Shown: positions 1 to 12,605, numbered from the stretch's first letter. The stretch: 64,000 nucleotides of DNA from Lonicera japonica (GCA_021464415.1 CM038468.1:38366969-38430968), one strand, 5' to 3'. A program made the numbers and translations. Notes: generated from the letters alone by a model not told the origin.

Positions 1-1133
1 TAGAGGTATTCTTTTGGTAAATGACTTTTATTAATATAAAAACTAAAATAAGAAATTTAATATCAATTTTTTCAATTTATTAATCAGTATTTTACAATGA
101 AAATCAATATTAAGCGATGTACATTGGTCATTGTACGTCTTCTAAGTGAATTTTGAATTTCCTAATTATTTAAAATTTTGTTGAAAATTGAGGGAAAAAT
201 AACTTTAAGCAACATACATTGGTCATGACATCTCCTAAATGAATTATAAATTTTCCACACATTTGAAATTTTGGTGAAAATTAAGGGGAAAATTCACTTA
301 GGCGACGTACAATGGAGTACGTCTCCTAAACCTTTACTTATGCGACGTACAATGGGGTACGTCTCCTAAACATTTACTTATGCGACGTACAATAAACGTT
401 GCACGACGCCTAAAGAAAATTCCCCCCCCCCCCCCCCCCCCAATTTTCACCAAAATTTCAAATGTGTGGGACATTTAAATCTCCACCCCCCTCCTAAATT
501 TTTAGCAAAATTTTGAATGTGAGGGAAATTTAAATCTCCACTTAGGCGACATACGGCCATTGTACGTCGCCTAAGTGAAGGTTTAAATTTCCCGCAACTT
601 TCAAATTTTGGTGAAAATTGAGGAGGGAAATTCCTTCAGGCGACGAACTCTATTGGTACGTCACTTAAGTGAAGTTTTAGGCGACGAACTCTATTGGTAC
701 GTCACTTAAGTGAAGTTTTAGGCGACGGACTCCAAAGTACGTCGCTTAAGAGAAGTTTTAGGAGACGAATGTTAATGTTAGTCGCTTAAAGTGTAGGTTT
801 AGGAGACGTATTCTATTGGTACGTCGCCTACGTGCAATTTTAGGAGACGGACAAAAAAGTGCGTCGCGTAAGTGAAGTTTTAGGAGACGGATGCCAATGT
901 TCGTCGCTTAAGGAAAGTTTTAGGAGACGGACATCAATGTACGTCGCTTAAAGTGTAGGTTTATGAGACGTATTCTATTGGTACGTCGCTTAAGTGAGTT
1001 TTAAGAGACGGACATCAATGTGTGTCGCTTAAGTGAGTTTTAGGAGACGGACATCAATGTACGTCGCTTAAGTGAAGTTTTAGGTGACGGACCCTATTAG
1101 TGTGCGTCGCCTAAACCCCTTCCTGGCATAGTG
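1..1133. mobile_element. CACTA (En/Spm) transposon, terminal part with subterminal repeat array
   Basis: The segment ends at 1133 with the sequence CTTCCTGGCATAGTG. Read on the minus strand this begins CACTATGCCAGGAAG, the CACTA terminus that defines the superfamily. Inward from it, about sixteen degenerate units of 50-60 bp carry GACG-N-AC and GTACGTCGC(C/T)TAA in opposite orientations. These are typical CACTA subterminal repeats, normally bound by the element's TNPA-type protein. A run of about 20 C at 422-441 interrupts the array. The rest of the element lies left of the window, so neither the other terminus nor a transposase is visible. The 3-bp target duplication cannot be tested; the right flank begins TAA. 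Confidence 0.8.
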
Positions 1134-1215
1134 TAATCTATAAGTTTTATAAAAATTGATTGTACTGAATTGTTTAAAGAAACAAAAGAATGGTTTATAT
1201 ATCATCTCTCAAAAC

Positions 1216-1266
<51 letters not shown>

Positions 1267-2518
1267 CTTGTACTATTTTGCATTGCTGTTGGTTCTATTT
1301 TAATTTAAAATCGTAACTTTTTAGATTTTATGAAAAAAAAAAAGGCAACGGCATATATTGTGCTAACTATAATAGAAATATAGCATACATTCAATTGAAA
1401 TCTAATCAAATCAAGTGATTGCAAATCTAGTCATATTAAATTATTGCAAACAAATAAACGGCAAAGAGACTAATAAAAGAGTATGTGTTTGAGTACTCTC
1501 AAAGCATGTATTTTTCGTCTTCACTGTCGATATACACTTCACATAAAAAAGAGTATGTTTTTTAGTGCTACTCTCAAAACATGTATTTGTTCTTTTCACT
1601 CTCTCGCTATACATTTTACTAGATTATTTCTATCAATTATTCTACTATACATTTTCCTCAAATAGCCCATCATCTGTCTAACTCCCCATAGCAAGAATCT
1701 GATCAAAATAAATAATTAAAATGAAAAGCTCTCATCTTGCACCAACCAATGACAATGTCCATTTATTACAAGTTTGTTGTATATCACCCGTCATTAAATC
1801 ATAAACAAATGCAAACATGAAGTCAAAAGTGACGCATACACTCCAAGTCATCATTGGCAAACCCTACTAGGGGAATTCCACAATAAAATATCAGTATAGA
1901 GACTTAGTAGAAACAAACCATTGCATGAACTTAATATACGTAATTGCTGCTGATGCTAGTCAATGGTCATGGTGGTTTTTTTCTTCCTATGGTTTGAAAA
2001 GCCTTTCAATTAAACTTCTCCTTTATCAATGTCTATAGAATCCAGCACTGTCGTATGTACACCTCGTATGTCCTGTAGTTTACATTCAGCAACAACTCTG
2101 AAGAAAGAGTGAATTCGGGGTCAAAAATTGAAGCACACCAATCCTGGCATTGCACACTGAACTGAATCACAAGAGAGATTTAACTGCCAGTTCTATTAGG
2201 ATTTGCTAAATTATATCGGTCGGCAGCCACTATGATTCCATTGTATTTGTTTTTTGTTCCATATTCCATCGAATTTTGGGGCAATTGAAGAAATTATTAT
2301 ACTATTACCGATTTGGAGACCATTAGAAAAATGTAGATAACTCAAATGTAGATAAACTTCCATATCTTGTGGATTGATTTAAAATCACCCCTATAGTTTA
2401 TGATCTGTTTATATTTACAAGTACACTGGGAAACCCTAGTAGGGTACTACATTATTGAATCTCCCTTATGATACATACCAAGCCCTAGCTAGCTTTCGCA
2501 AACAGAAAAATATCAACA
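1134..2518. other. Intergenic AT-rich DNA with (ATT)n microsatellite
   Basis: No coding region is recognisable. A perfect trinucleotide ATT array spans about 1216-1266. The remainder has no clear repeat structure apart from A/T runs. Confidence 0.6.
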
Positions 2519-4190
2519 ATGTCTTCTAATATACCTAGTGACATAGTTATTAATATACTCTCAAGGCTACCCCTACATTCACTTTTGAAATCCAGGTATG
2601 TGTGCAAGCTTTGGTATAATTTAATCTCTAATGATCCCAAATTCATTCATCCAGTTCCATCTTAAACACAAATAATCCTTCTTTTTTTCGCAACATCACA
2701 ATCCTCATAGTACCCTTACAACTTTCAGTCCATAAACAGTTAAGGTTTTGTGGAAACACTAAGTACACCTATGATAAATGAATCACTCGATTTTTAGGTT
2801 AAGCTTTTGGGTTCATGTAACAATGTTATGATTGTATGTCAAGGTCAGAACGCTTTCTCGTATGAAGCATCAACTTATGAATGTAAACAAGTGCTCAAAA
2901 GTGATTGCTCATTTTTGAATTACATAATGTCTAGGCTTTGCTATGATCCGGCCACTGATGATTACAAGGTCATAATTGCTAGTACGGGTAAATTCATTTT
3001 TTTCAAAATGACCAAACCTAGTAATTAAAAGTTGGTAGTTTCAAGAGAAAATGTTGGAAAGAAGTGAATGCCCCTTGAGCCATTCGTGAATGGGGGGCTT
3101 ATAGTGAATGGATACCTGCATAGGTTGGTGGAGACGTACAATCAAACTTTTCGATGATAAAAATATCAATTATTTTTTCAATCATATCATTTGTTTTGAT
3201 GTGGTGAAAGAGAAATTTAGTGAGCTGCCAATGCCTTGCGCAAAATCCGAGCAAAGGGTTAAAAAACGAAGTTTGATTGTTGGGTTGTGGGAATTGGATG
3301 GATGCTTATCTTTGGCTTCGTTCAGTTATAAAGAATATCATATTGAAATATGGGTGATGAAGAATTATGGGTTCGAGAAATCTTGGGCTAATTTGTTTAG
3401 GTTTTTGCAACTACAGATAATAAATCTTCGTTATGATTGCCATTAGGTGAGGGTTTTGGGTATTTCGAAGGATAATGAAGTTTTAATGAAAGTAAATCGA
3501 AGGAAAGTTGTGGGTTACAATATATTTTTTTTGGCCATTTGTCACAGAGGTATCTCCACACCACATTAGGATTGAGATTAATCCTCTACTTGCCACCGTG
3601 TACCACGTACAGGAGTAGAAACCATATTTTTTTTGGCCATGGGATTGGGACTAATCCTTTACTTGCCATGGCTAGCCACCGTGTACCATAGTAGCAGAAA
3701 CCCCACCGGTTGATCGGTAGGTGCTCAGTCCATCATGCACAATGGTATCCCCACAGCACATTGGGATTGGGACTAATCCTCTACTTGTTGTGGCTGGCCA
3801 CCGTGTACACCGGCAGGCGCTCAGTCCCTCATGGCACAATGGGTGATGGATGGCCCTAAAGGATTATGCTGTCTCGCTTGGCACAGTGGGTAATGGGTGA
3901 TGGCTGCCCCTAAAGGATTATGTTGTCTCTCTTGGCACAGTGGGTGATGGCTGACCCTAAAAGACACTCAGTCCCTCATGGCACAATGGGTGATGGCTAG
4001 CCCTAAAGGATTATGCTGTCGTAAGGAATTGAACCTGCGACATGCACTTCACCACAAATCCATGTCCCCCCACTCCCTCGTTACGCCACATATCTAGGTC
4101 CACCCCTGCTAGGCCAACCCCCTGGGATTAGTGGGTTACAACTAAGAGCAATGAGTATTATATAAGCGGATTTGTTATATATTTTTGAGG
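2519..4190 (+). pseudogene. F-box / F-box-associated-domain protein pseudogene
   Basis: An ATG at 2519 opens a good F-box motif (IPSDIVINILSRLPL, then VCKLWYNLIS) that stops after about 44 codons. Homology resumes in other frames. LLGSC and LCYDPATDDYKVI are FBA-domain signatures near 2803-2980. ELDGCLSL and IEIWVMKNYGFEKSW follow near 3290-3400, and EVLMKVNRRKVVGYN near 3477-3520. Several frameshifts and stops separate these blocks, so no functional SCF adaptor could be made. A SINE sits in the 3' end at 3521-4130, and a short F-box-like tail continues beyond it. The intact relative at 11535 gives the expected order of motifs. Confidence 0.85.
3521..4130 (-). mobile_element. SINE-like retroposon inserted in the F-box pseudogene
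   Basis: The insert is flanked by an 11-bp direct repeat, GTGGGTTACAA, at 3510-3520 and 4131-4141, the variable-length duplication expected of LINE-mediated retroposition. On the minus strand it begins near 4130 and has a perfect pol III A box TGGCCTAGCAG (4116-4106). A B-box-like GGTTCAATTCC follows (4035-4025), and it ends in an A-rich tail (T-rich on the plus strand at 3521-3532). The body contains internally repeated segments with GCACAGTGGGTGATGG and CTCAGTCC motifs, which makes it longer (610 bp) than most plant SINEs. The A-B spacing of about 70 bp is also long. Confidence 0.7.
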
Positions 4191-4286
4191 TTGAGAGTGC
4201 AGCAATTATATATATATATATATATGTTTTATTTAAGATAATTTGGATTGGTTTGGGAATACATATATTACAAAAGTAAATACTTC

Positions 4287-4319
<33 letters not shown>

Positions 4320-4329
4320 TAAATAACTA

Positions 4330-4870
4330 ACTAAATACTTCTTACAAATAAATATATTAAATTATAATAAAAAATTTAATTTTTTTTCAATGATAAGAGT
4401 TTACGAGACACAAAAGCACATTACAACCGCAAAGAACCCGCAAAAATACCTAGAAAATAAACTAATTCTTGATCTCTTATTGTTTTGATATCAATATGAA
4501 TGAAAGAAAAATATTTGTGCCCATTTAATTCTCCCTTGGAGCATGAAAAGATTGAAATTGAATATGGAAAAAAAAGAGAGAAGAGGTAAAGAAGCCCTTA
4601 ATTTCCCTACACAGCGTTAAAACTTTGGATAGATTTTTTTCATAAAAAGTTGTGTTATTAATTAATTAAAAAGCTGCTGCTGCTTCTTCTTCTTCTTCTT
4701 CTTCTTCTTCTTCTTCTTCTTCTTCTTCTTCTTCTTCTTCGTTGTTTTAATATATATACACACACATATAAACCAATAAAATATTGGTGTCCCTTTTAAT
4801 TTTTGGGCCTTGGGTGGTAACCCTGCCACTGCTTATAACATTGAGTTAAAATTTGTTGGTGAAACAAACA
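4330..4870 (+). repeat. Left arm of a 0.5 kb imperfect inverted repeat
   Basis: This segment matches the reverse complement of about 7100-7590. Shared landmarks are the CTTCTTACAAATA block near the outer edge, AATGATAAGAGTTTAC, TTAAAACTTTGGATAGA, and AAAATATT followed by TTTTAATTTTT. A (TTC)n microsatellite at about 4683-4739 lies inside this arm and is absent from the other. No coding potential is seen. Confidence 0.65.
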
Positions 4871-6277
4871 AACCAATCTTAAACACATTTGGAGCTTGGT
4901 ATGTTAATGAGTTTGGCATAATAAGCTCCGAATCACTGTAGAACTATGTTAAAAATCTAGCTACTTGAGTTCAACTCGTCTAAAAGCTCGTTTGAACTCA
5001 ATTCTAGAGCTAAACAAGTGAAGATTAAACACATTTGTAAGCTGAAATGACTAACGAACCAAGCTAGAACAACCATTTGTTCGGCTTGACTTTAGCTACT
5101 TTGGCCATAGTTAAAACCAATTATCGATCACTTAACACTAGATAAAGATTTCCCAAATGCCTGATTTGTCAGGAAAAAAAAAAGAGTACCATTATATGGC
5201 ATGTAAAATAGCAGCAACAGCCACGTACTATACAATTCTTACAGCTTGTGTTCGTGTAAACTTGATGAGTAACATATATGCAGTTTAAAGTGTTTTTGTT
5301 AAACATGACAAAACCATCTATAAACTTAATAGTTTTTCATTCCCAATAAGAAAAACACAAAATACCTCTCAAGCAAAAACAACACAACAAAACAAGAAAA
5401 ATACCTTCAATATTTTGATCGAAATGAAGAAACAATTATATACACATTGCTTCCTCGGTTCTTTGTTTTTATGTTAATTACATTTACATAACAAAAATTA
5501 TGCTTTTGTACAAGATCCGCCACTAGGTATATATTTCCTAACAAAGAAATCAAGAGAAGATTATAGTAGATGCAAGAGAGCATGCGGTTTAGAGTTTATT
5601 TATTCTAACCTATACTACAATGGGTAGTATAGGTAGGATAAGTACGACATATTTATCCTACAAGAGCACACAAAGGTTGAGTTTAGTATAATAAAACACT
5701 GTTTCGTAGTATATGTGTATGATAAAGTTGAGTTTGGCAGCTAAATTATAAGTTTGCAATCATACGCCAAACTATTTGACTGGAGGCCTACCGTGCCAAA
5801 CATATAAGTATGGGGCTCCCCATGCCAAGCAAATAAGCGTTGGATCTCATCATGCTAAACTATTTGACATGAGGAGTCCCTCTCTCTCATACTTTCTCTT
5901 TCTCACTCATATTTCAACTCTCAAGTAAGTAAGATAAATATATTTTATATAACTAATTTTTCCATTAATGTGAATACTCTAACAAAAGACAATTAATAAA
6001 TGAAAAGAATGAAGAGCATACAAACATGTATATGAATGCAAGAATGGAACAAAAATACTAGATAAGTCGTTAACAATATTGTCTCCAAGTTGCAACATAA
6101 GCAAGAAGGCGTAAGGATATATTGAGCAACTTGGATATGTAGTTTCCCTTTGTTAGGAGAGATGATATATAGCATTGCAACTAGACAAGAACCAATATCT
6201 ACAAGGTCAAAGTATATGGGACTTAAAATTAATTTTTTATAAAATATTTGGTAATGGCATAATAGATAAATTTGTAG
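4871..6277. other. Non-coding interval inside the inverted repeat
   Basis: AT-rich DNA without a recognisable gene. It includes a stretch of AGCTCGTTTGAAC-type text near 4985-5000 that is common in dispersed plant repeats. Confidence 0.4.
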
Positions 6278-6400
6278 GATGAAAAGGCGAATCAAACATT
6301 AAAGAATGAGTTGTACTTCATCACAACACGATAAACACAGGCATCGATCCAATTTGCACAATCTACCCTCAACTTTAGCCTGATTCTTTATATTAAATTT
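6278..6400 (-). pseudogene. F-box FBA-domain gene relic
   Basis: The plus-strand text GAAAAGGCGAATC near 6281, and GGCATCGATCCAATTT with ATTCTTTATATT near 6343-6394, align in order with 17609-17795 in the minus-strand F-box gene. Only about 120 bp remain, with no usable frame. It lies between the two arms of the 4.33-7.59 kb inverted repeat. Confidence 0.6.
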
Positions 6401-7099
6401 TGCTTAATTGAAAAAATTAAGGCCTAGACCTTCATTTCGGATAGGTGTAGTGTGCGCTCCACCTGTTTTATTTTTAAAGTGTGAGGTCACTCATTTAGTT
6501 TTACGTTTACTAGTTTTCGCAATTGACTTTCCTTCATTCAAAAGTTCGTTTCTTGTAAAGTGTTATTTTGTCGTCAAAGAGTGAAAGACTGTTTCTAAGC
6601 TTATTTTTCTAGGTCGATAGTTTTTGTTTCTAGTGAGAATTTTTTTAAACTTTTCTTCGAGTACATTTTGAATTGTCGATTAGTTATTGATTTGATTTGG
6701 ATTAGTTATGTTATATATATGTTAAAGTTTGTGATTTTGAATCGATTAAAGCTTGTTTTTTTGATCAATTAGTTATTGATTTGATTTGGATTATGTTTTA
6801 CAACTTTTTCTAGTCGAGGAATTTTGAATACAATCACTATAAAACTAGTTACGGAGTCGTTACTTTTGCTAGTGCGTGTGTTCTTTTTAAAATTTGAGCC
6901 TTTACTCCTCCAAAATTGCTTTGTCCGCCCTTGGAGTCCCTATTTCTAATTTTCCAACCCCCTCTTCTTTTTTTGACTCTTGCTGATATAGTGAGAGATT
7001 AAGCTTTAAAAACAAAAAGACCAATCTGGAGGCCACAAACAAACTTCGAACGAGCTTTTACAATCAATTATGAGTCGAGCTTAAGTAGTTTGCTTCATT

Positions 7100-7590
7100 T
7101 ATAACTATAATTTTAAATCAATTTCACAAGCAGAGCTGGCATCTGTGGGAGGGCTGGCAGGAAGATCGTCCATGGTCTAAAAATTAAGAGAGATACTAAT
7201 ATTTTAATTGTTTATTAATATATGTATATGTTAAAAAAAATAGTTAATTTATAACAACAACATTGTAAGAGAAAAAAAAAACTCTATCCAAAGTTTTAAC
7301 GGTGTTTAGAGAAACGGCCCCTTCACCTTTTGTCTCTTTATTCCCATATTTAATTTTAATCTTCTCATACAATAAAAGAGAATTAGGAGGCATAAATATT
7401 TTTATTTCATTCATTGATTTCAAAACAATAACATATATTAGTTTATTTTTGGTGGTTTTTGCAGGGTTCGTTGCTATTGTAAATTTGTAATGTATTTTTT
7501 TTGTAGCATGTAAACTCTTATCATTAAAACAAAATTATTTTTTTTATTATTATAAAAAAAATTAATACATGTATTTGTAAGAAGGTACCT
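7100..7590 (-). repeat. Right arm of the 0.5 kb imperfect inverted repeat
   Basis: This is the reverse-complement partner of 4330-4870. TCTATCCAAAGTTTTAAC at about 7283-7300, GTAAACTCTTATCATT at 7509-7525 and TATTTGTAAGAAG at 7570-7583 pair with the corresponding blocks of the left arm. The arms enclose about 2.2 kb that includes an F-box relic. Confidence 0.65.
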
Positions 7591-8310
7591 TTTATAAATT
7601 TGGCCAAAAACCTCAAAATAGTTAAGGCCGGTTTGATTATGAAAGAATGTAAAGGAGGGGGTTTCAAAAGAGTAGGAACAAAAAATTTACTGACCATATA
7701 ATAAATGATCTAACAATCATTATTTGACACCAAATAGAGCATTACTGATGGTCACTTGGATCATATATTGCATGATCGTAACAATACACAAATTCACAAT
7801 GAAATTTTTGTATATCTCATATTTCTGCAACAGTCTGTAATGTCATATGCGGAATTAAGTTCTTGTTCCATATTTCAAATAAGAATATAATCTCAAAGTA
7901 TAAATTCATAAACAAAACAAAAAAGAGCACACCATTGAATGTGCAGTCTTTGTTGATTGCGATGGAAATAACTCGTTCTATCTCAAATTCCAATCCATCA
8001 TTAATTAATTCTACAATAGAATCTTCTTCGTATTACAAAGTATTGGTCAATTTTCTCGTTGACAAAAGATTTTTTATTATTGTGTGTTTAAATTACGTAT
8101 TGATATTAGAATTTATATTTTCCGTCGAACAAAATACGTAGTGATAAGTTAATCGATATTCAATTATTTTAAAATCAATCCACGCACAATAAGCACTAAA
8201 CCCTAACCCTAAAACCGTTTGAAAAAGATAATATTGTAAAAAATTATTTAAAATATCCATAATTTAATATATTTTTTCCAATCAAAATAGCCAGAAATTT
8301 AAATATATAT
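7591..8310. other. Non-coding interval
   Basis: I see no gene or clear repeat here. Short open frames are in AT-rich sequence without recognisable domains. Confidence 0.5.
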
Positions 8311-8324
8311 ATATATATATATAT

Positions 8325-11300
8325 GGGTGAGCTAGGTTTCAATGGTTACTGCTCTTTTTACCCATTGATGGTTATTGTAATATTAACCATTGGATGAAAA
8401 ACCAATGGTTGAGATCAAATGTGTAATTGGCTAACCTAATTAATGCACATTGGAGAAATACAAAGTATTAAATGCAAGGTTAAGTGGGTAACTTGTTACC
8501 TGATGACATGGCATTTTTTTTCTATTTAATTTTAAGGAATCATAAATTAGATATTCATTACATGATTTTGTAATTCCAATACAGGATATCCCTATTCCTT
8601 AGCCATATAAAATGGGTTATTTTATTTATATTGATATTTTGCAGTTAATCTACATTGTTAAGTTAATTAGTATTGCTTAATAAATTAATCTATAAGTGTA
8701 GATAAACTAACAAAAAAATATTATTGATTTAATTTTATAAATATTATTTTATTAGTGATTTAATATTAAAAAATAAATTAGATTCATAAGTACATCTACT
8801 TTAATTAAATAATTAAAAATATGGGTTTTTTTTTAAAATTACAAATCAATTACTCTCATTCTAACAAATGACATTCTATTTTTAGAATTAATTTCAAGGA
8901 TAACTTTTTCATAGATGACAAAATAAATTTTAATTTACTATAAATAAAATATAGTCATTTTCAAAATTATCCCTTATTAAAGACAACAGCTGTTAAAAAA
9001 AAAAATAATAAATAATAAATAAATAAATAACAAAAGCTCAAATTCAAACTAAACAACTCAAACAAAGATTTCAAATTTAAACATGTAATCGAAATTTTAT
9101 CACAAATGTCAACCAAGAACATAAGGGCATCTCCAATCCTCTTGTATAAATTTTGTGTAAATCCTACGTGTCAAAGTGAGATTTACACAAAAATAATAAA
9201 GAATTTGTTTTATACTCCAACAGTCTGTTTTAGATTTTTGTATAAATATTAAATCACCAATTAGATACGCATAAGTGGAACTTATCATATATTTATTCCT
9301 TACTTTTCAAATCCATTTATTTCTAGAAACGAAATGAATGAAAATAGACACGAGATTATCTGACGTGGTTATGTGAATTAGGTTTGTGTTTTACACAACC
9401 TTTTTACACAAATCCTAAGTGTATGTCAAAGTTTTTTAAAAGACTACTGGAGACCTTTTTTTTAACAAAACGTGTAAATTTTACACAAACCAAAATTATA
9501 CACTACGGTTGGAGATGCTTTAAGTATTAAATATATATATTTTATTAATTCCAAAAAATATAAATTTCAAATTAATTATCAAATGATAAAATGCTAAAAT
9601 TTTAAAAAGAAAAAAAAGTTTATATACAGCAAAAAAGAAAAATTAAAATACTTGAGAATTGTAAACCTTTAAATTTTTTTTTTATTTTGATGAATTTTTT
9701 TAGAATTATTTGTAGGCTCATTTATTTCACATAATTTCATAAAAAATATATTTTTTTGAAGCACCAAATAAATCTCAAAGGTTTATGGTATGTTGTTTGC
9801 ATAATTATCTTCTCACAAACTATTCTAGTGAAAGAAAATACTATTTGTATTATAAATTACAGTACCAAATGTCCTGTTAGCTAATTAATTATATGATCAT
9901 GAATACTTTATATGATTGTATATTGAAAAATTGATAAACATGGAATAGGTCTAATGTGATTGTCAACATAGAAGAATATGTATACTTGATTCTTAAATCT
10001 TTATTATTATTATATGAAAGAAAATGGTGGAAGTATTAATAACATAGTTAATTGAAAATATTTTAAAAAATAAAAATAGCTTACCAATCAACTAAATATA
10101 AATTTTAGCGAAATAATATTTAGATTTATAAATCAATTTATTTGTATCTGTTAAGTAAATACAAAATTTTAAACTCTTGTATTTCAAATATGTAATTTTT
10201 GAATCTTAGATTTTTGAATTTTAAAGCTAAATTCAATTATTCAAATGCACCTTAAAAGAAAATATAAAATAAATTAAAATGGAAGTAGATTTCGATTAGA
10301 AAACTAAATTAAAATGTAATCTAAATTAGTACAATTATAAATTAATTTTAATTAGTGGATATACTTCTCAATTTTGAAAATGGTACAAAATTTGTTTGTC
10401 ATACACAATACATTAATTATTGAACCAAATAATTAATTATTTAATACTAAATAAGATATATTTTAAGTGTTATTTAGGAAGTTGTACGCATACTTCCGTA
10501 TCTGATCAAATTATTAAAAGTTGAGTTTGTTTGAAATACTTTAAATTAAGAAAATACGTTTCTTTTAATATTATTTTATGTTATTGTGTTAAAATTATTA
10601 TTTAGTTGAATAGTGACTAATAAAACTAGTAGCAGAAGTTACATGAAATGCTTCAAATTAATTTTTGGGTTTTTATTGTAATATGATTTATCACAAACGA
10701 TAATAAAATGATTAAATTAAAAGTGTTATTAAAATAGTTGAGTTGTATATAATTTGTAAACATATTGTATAGAGATAAAAATTCAAAATCAAATATATTT
10801 TGAAAATGTTATTTTTCATAAACTTATGTTATTAATTAATTATAAACCTGAAATGACGAAAACATCCATAAATACTTATTCTAATTTAAATTGGGTTATC
10901 CTAAGTTATTTGGCAAATAAAATCTTTAAGTAATCATGTTTGGTTGAGATTTTAAAACATGTTTTGAAAAGTGAATTTAATTTTTGTTGAAATTTTTTTT
11001 AACCAATTCAAAAAAACTAGTAAAAAAATTAAAAAAATAGTAACAATGGATCTTGTTTTATAGATCTCGATGATTAGGTTTCAAATATATTTTTTTTATC
11101 TAATTCCGATTTTTGAATTTAAAGTTATGGTATTTTAAAAAATTTATGAGAGAGAAAGTAAAGTAATTTGGGAAGTGTGAAGTAAAGTTGACTTTTTGGT
11201 AAAAATTTTAAAAACTTGATTTTAAAATCTCAACCAAACACCACCTAAAGATTAATTAAAAATAGAATATGTCACCTTAACCTGCTATAACAGATTAAAG

Positions 11301-11405
11301 GATTTGATACCTCACCAATGTACATTAATTATTGTCGATACCCATCAATAAATAAAAAGAAAAAGTAACCATTAAAAACACATCCATATATATATATATA
11401 TATAT
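8325..11405. mobile_element. Candidate 3.1 kb TIR element, very AT-rich
   Basis: The two ends, each beside a (TA)n tract, resemble each other as inverted repeats over about 190 bp. ATGGTTACT, ATTGATGG, TTAATG(C/T)ACATTGG and GGTTAAG occur in the same order from the left end and, reverse complemented, from the right end (for example AGTAACCAT near 11365 and CCAATGTACATTAAT near 11315). No transposase is visible, so this would be non-autonomous. The (TA)n tracts prevent reading a target duplication. A smaller MITE is nested at 9125-9520. Confidence 0.4.
9125..9520. mobile_element. Tourist-like (PIF/Harbinger) MITE
   Basis: The 396-bp segment starts GGGCATCTCCAA and ends TTGGAGATGCTT, imperfect terminal inverted repeats of a type common in plant PIF/Harbinger MITEs. 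It is flanked by TAA on both sides (9122-9124 and 9521-9523), the diagnostic 3-bp target duplication. The interior repeats AAATTTTGTGTAAAT-like text in both orientations and has no coding capacity. Confidence 0.8.
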
Positions 11406-11534
11406 ATGGGGGTACCTTTCCATTATAAATTTGTATCCTTGCGATACGCCTTTCATTGAGGCTGTCTAATCCTGAATTAGGGTAATTTTATCTTCTTCTC
11501 TCAAGCTCCTACAATTGAATTGCTCCAAAATACA

Positions 11535-12605
11535 ATGGAATTGCAGTGGCTGCCTGATGATTTAATTCGGCAAATACTATCAAAACTGCCGGTTAAATCT
11601 ATCTTGCGATTCAGATCGGTGTGCAAGGATTGGTGTGCTTCGATTTCCGACTCCGAATTCACTCTTTCTTCAACTCCAACTCGAACAAGAGTTGTCGCTG
11701 AAGCTATACGGAGAATGAAAACAATAGTTCCGGAGTCTATGGAAGTTGATGAAGGTGCAACTTCAATCGAAACGCTTGTCAAACCATGGGAAGAAGGAAA
11801 GCTGTATCACCATATGCATCTGCAGGAGGAATTACGCGTGTTAGGTTCGTGCAATGGTTTACTTCTAGTAAGTCTCGATACTGATATTTTATTGTGGAAT
11901 CCCTCAACTAGGATTTCCCAGAAAGTGCTTACTTACGATATCTTGAAGTTTATGAATCATCATGAAGGCCCCTTAATGTCTGGACTTGTTTATGATTCAA
12001 CCACGAATGACTACAAGGTCGTAATCGCACCTCCGTGTGCTAATAGGGATGGTGAATATTTAGTTCAATTCTGTAGTTTAAAGAAAAAATGCTGGAAAGA
12101 CATGATATTGTGTTACAAGAAGTTACTTCCGAATTACTCGAAGCAGGTAGTAAACGGACATTGTCATTGGATAGTGCAAGATAGGAGTTCTTCTTTAGTA
12201 ATCATTTATTTCGATCCAATTTGGAATGAATTTCGAGAGTTGCCAATTCCGGACACAAATGGATACTTGATGCTAGGTTTGGGGGAATTAGATGGATGCT
12301 TGGCTATTTCGAGAAGGAAGATTGACGTCATTGAAGTTTGGACAATGAAGGAATACGGGGTGAAGGAAAGTTGGAGTTATTTGTTCAAGATTCCTAGTTC
12401 ATTGGCATTGAACTACCTTTATTTATATTATGTTGAATTGGATCCTCTTTGCTACACAAAGAATGGTCAAGTTATATTGAGGCTAAGAAGACATGAAACT
12501 GTGGTTTATGATCTTAAACGAGAGTTGTGTAGGAGCTTCTCGATCACTGCAGTTGGCACGTATGTAGAAACTCTGATTTCACCTCTGGATGTAACAAAGA
12601 CTTAG
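11535..12605 (+). CDS. F-box protein with FBA-type C-terminal domain
   Basis: This is an uninterrupted, intronless frame of 356 residues. I use the ATG at 11535 because it places MELQWLPDDLIRQIL directly at the F-box; upstream codons have no ATG. The F-box spans about residues 5-45 (LPDDLIRQILSKLPVKSIL, then VCKDW), which in this family binds SKP1 in an SCF ubiquitin ligase. The C-terminal F-box-associated domain shows LGSCNGLLLV, LLWNPSTR, YDSTTNDYKVV, ELDGCLAI and VWTMKEYGVKESW, the usual order for a substrate-binding FBA domain. The substrate is unknown. It is the only intact member among five F-box loci here and lies about 130 bp right of a repeat-rich segment, so its promoter may be partly transposon-derived. 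Confidence 0.9.
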   Translation: MELQWLPDDLIRQILSKLPVKSILRFRSVCKDWCASISDSEFTLSSTPTRTRVVAEAIRRMKTIVPESMEVDEGATSIETLVKPWEEGKLYHHMHLQEELRVLGSCNGLLLVSLDTDILLWNPSTRISQKVLTYDILKFMNHHEGPLMSGLVYDSTTNDYKVVIAPPCANRDGEYLVQFCSLKKKCWKDMILCYKKLLPNYSKQVVNGHCHWIVQDRSSSLVIIYFDPIWNEFRELPIPDTNGYLMLGLGELDGCLAISRRKIDVIEVWTMKEYGVKESWSYLFKIPSSLALNYLYLYYVELDPLCYTKNGQVILRLRRHETVVYDLKRELCRSFSITAVGTYVETLISPLDVTKT

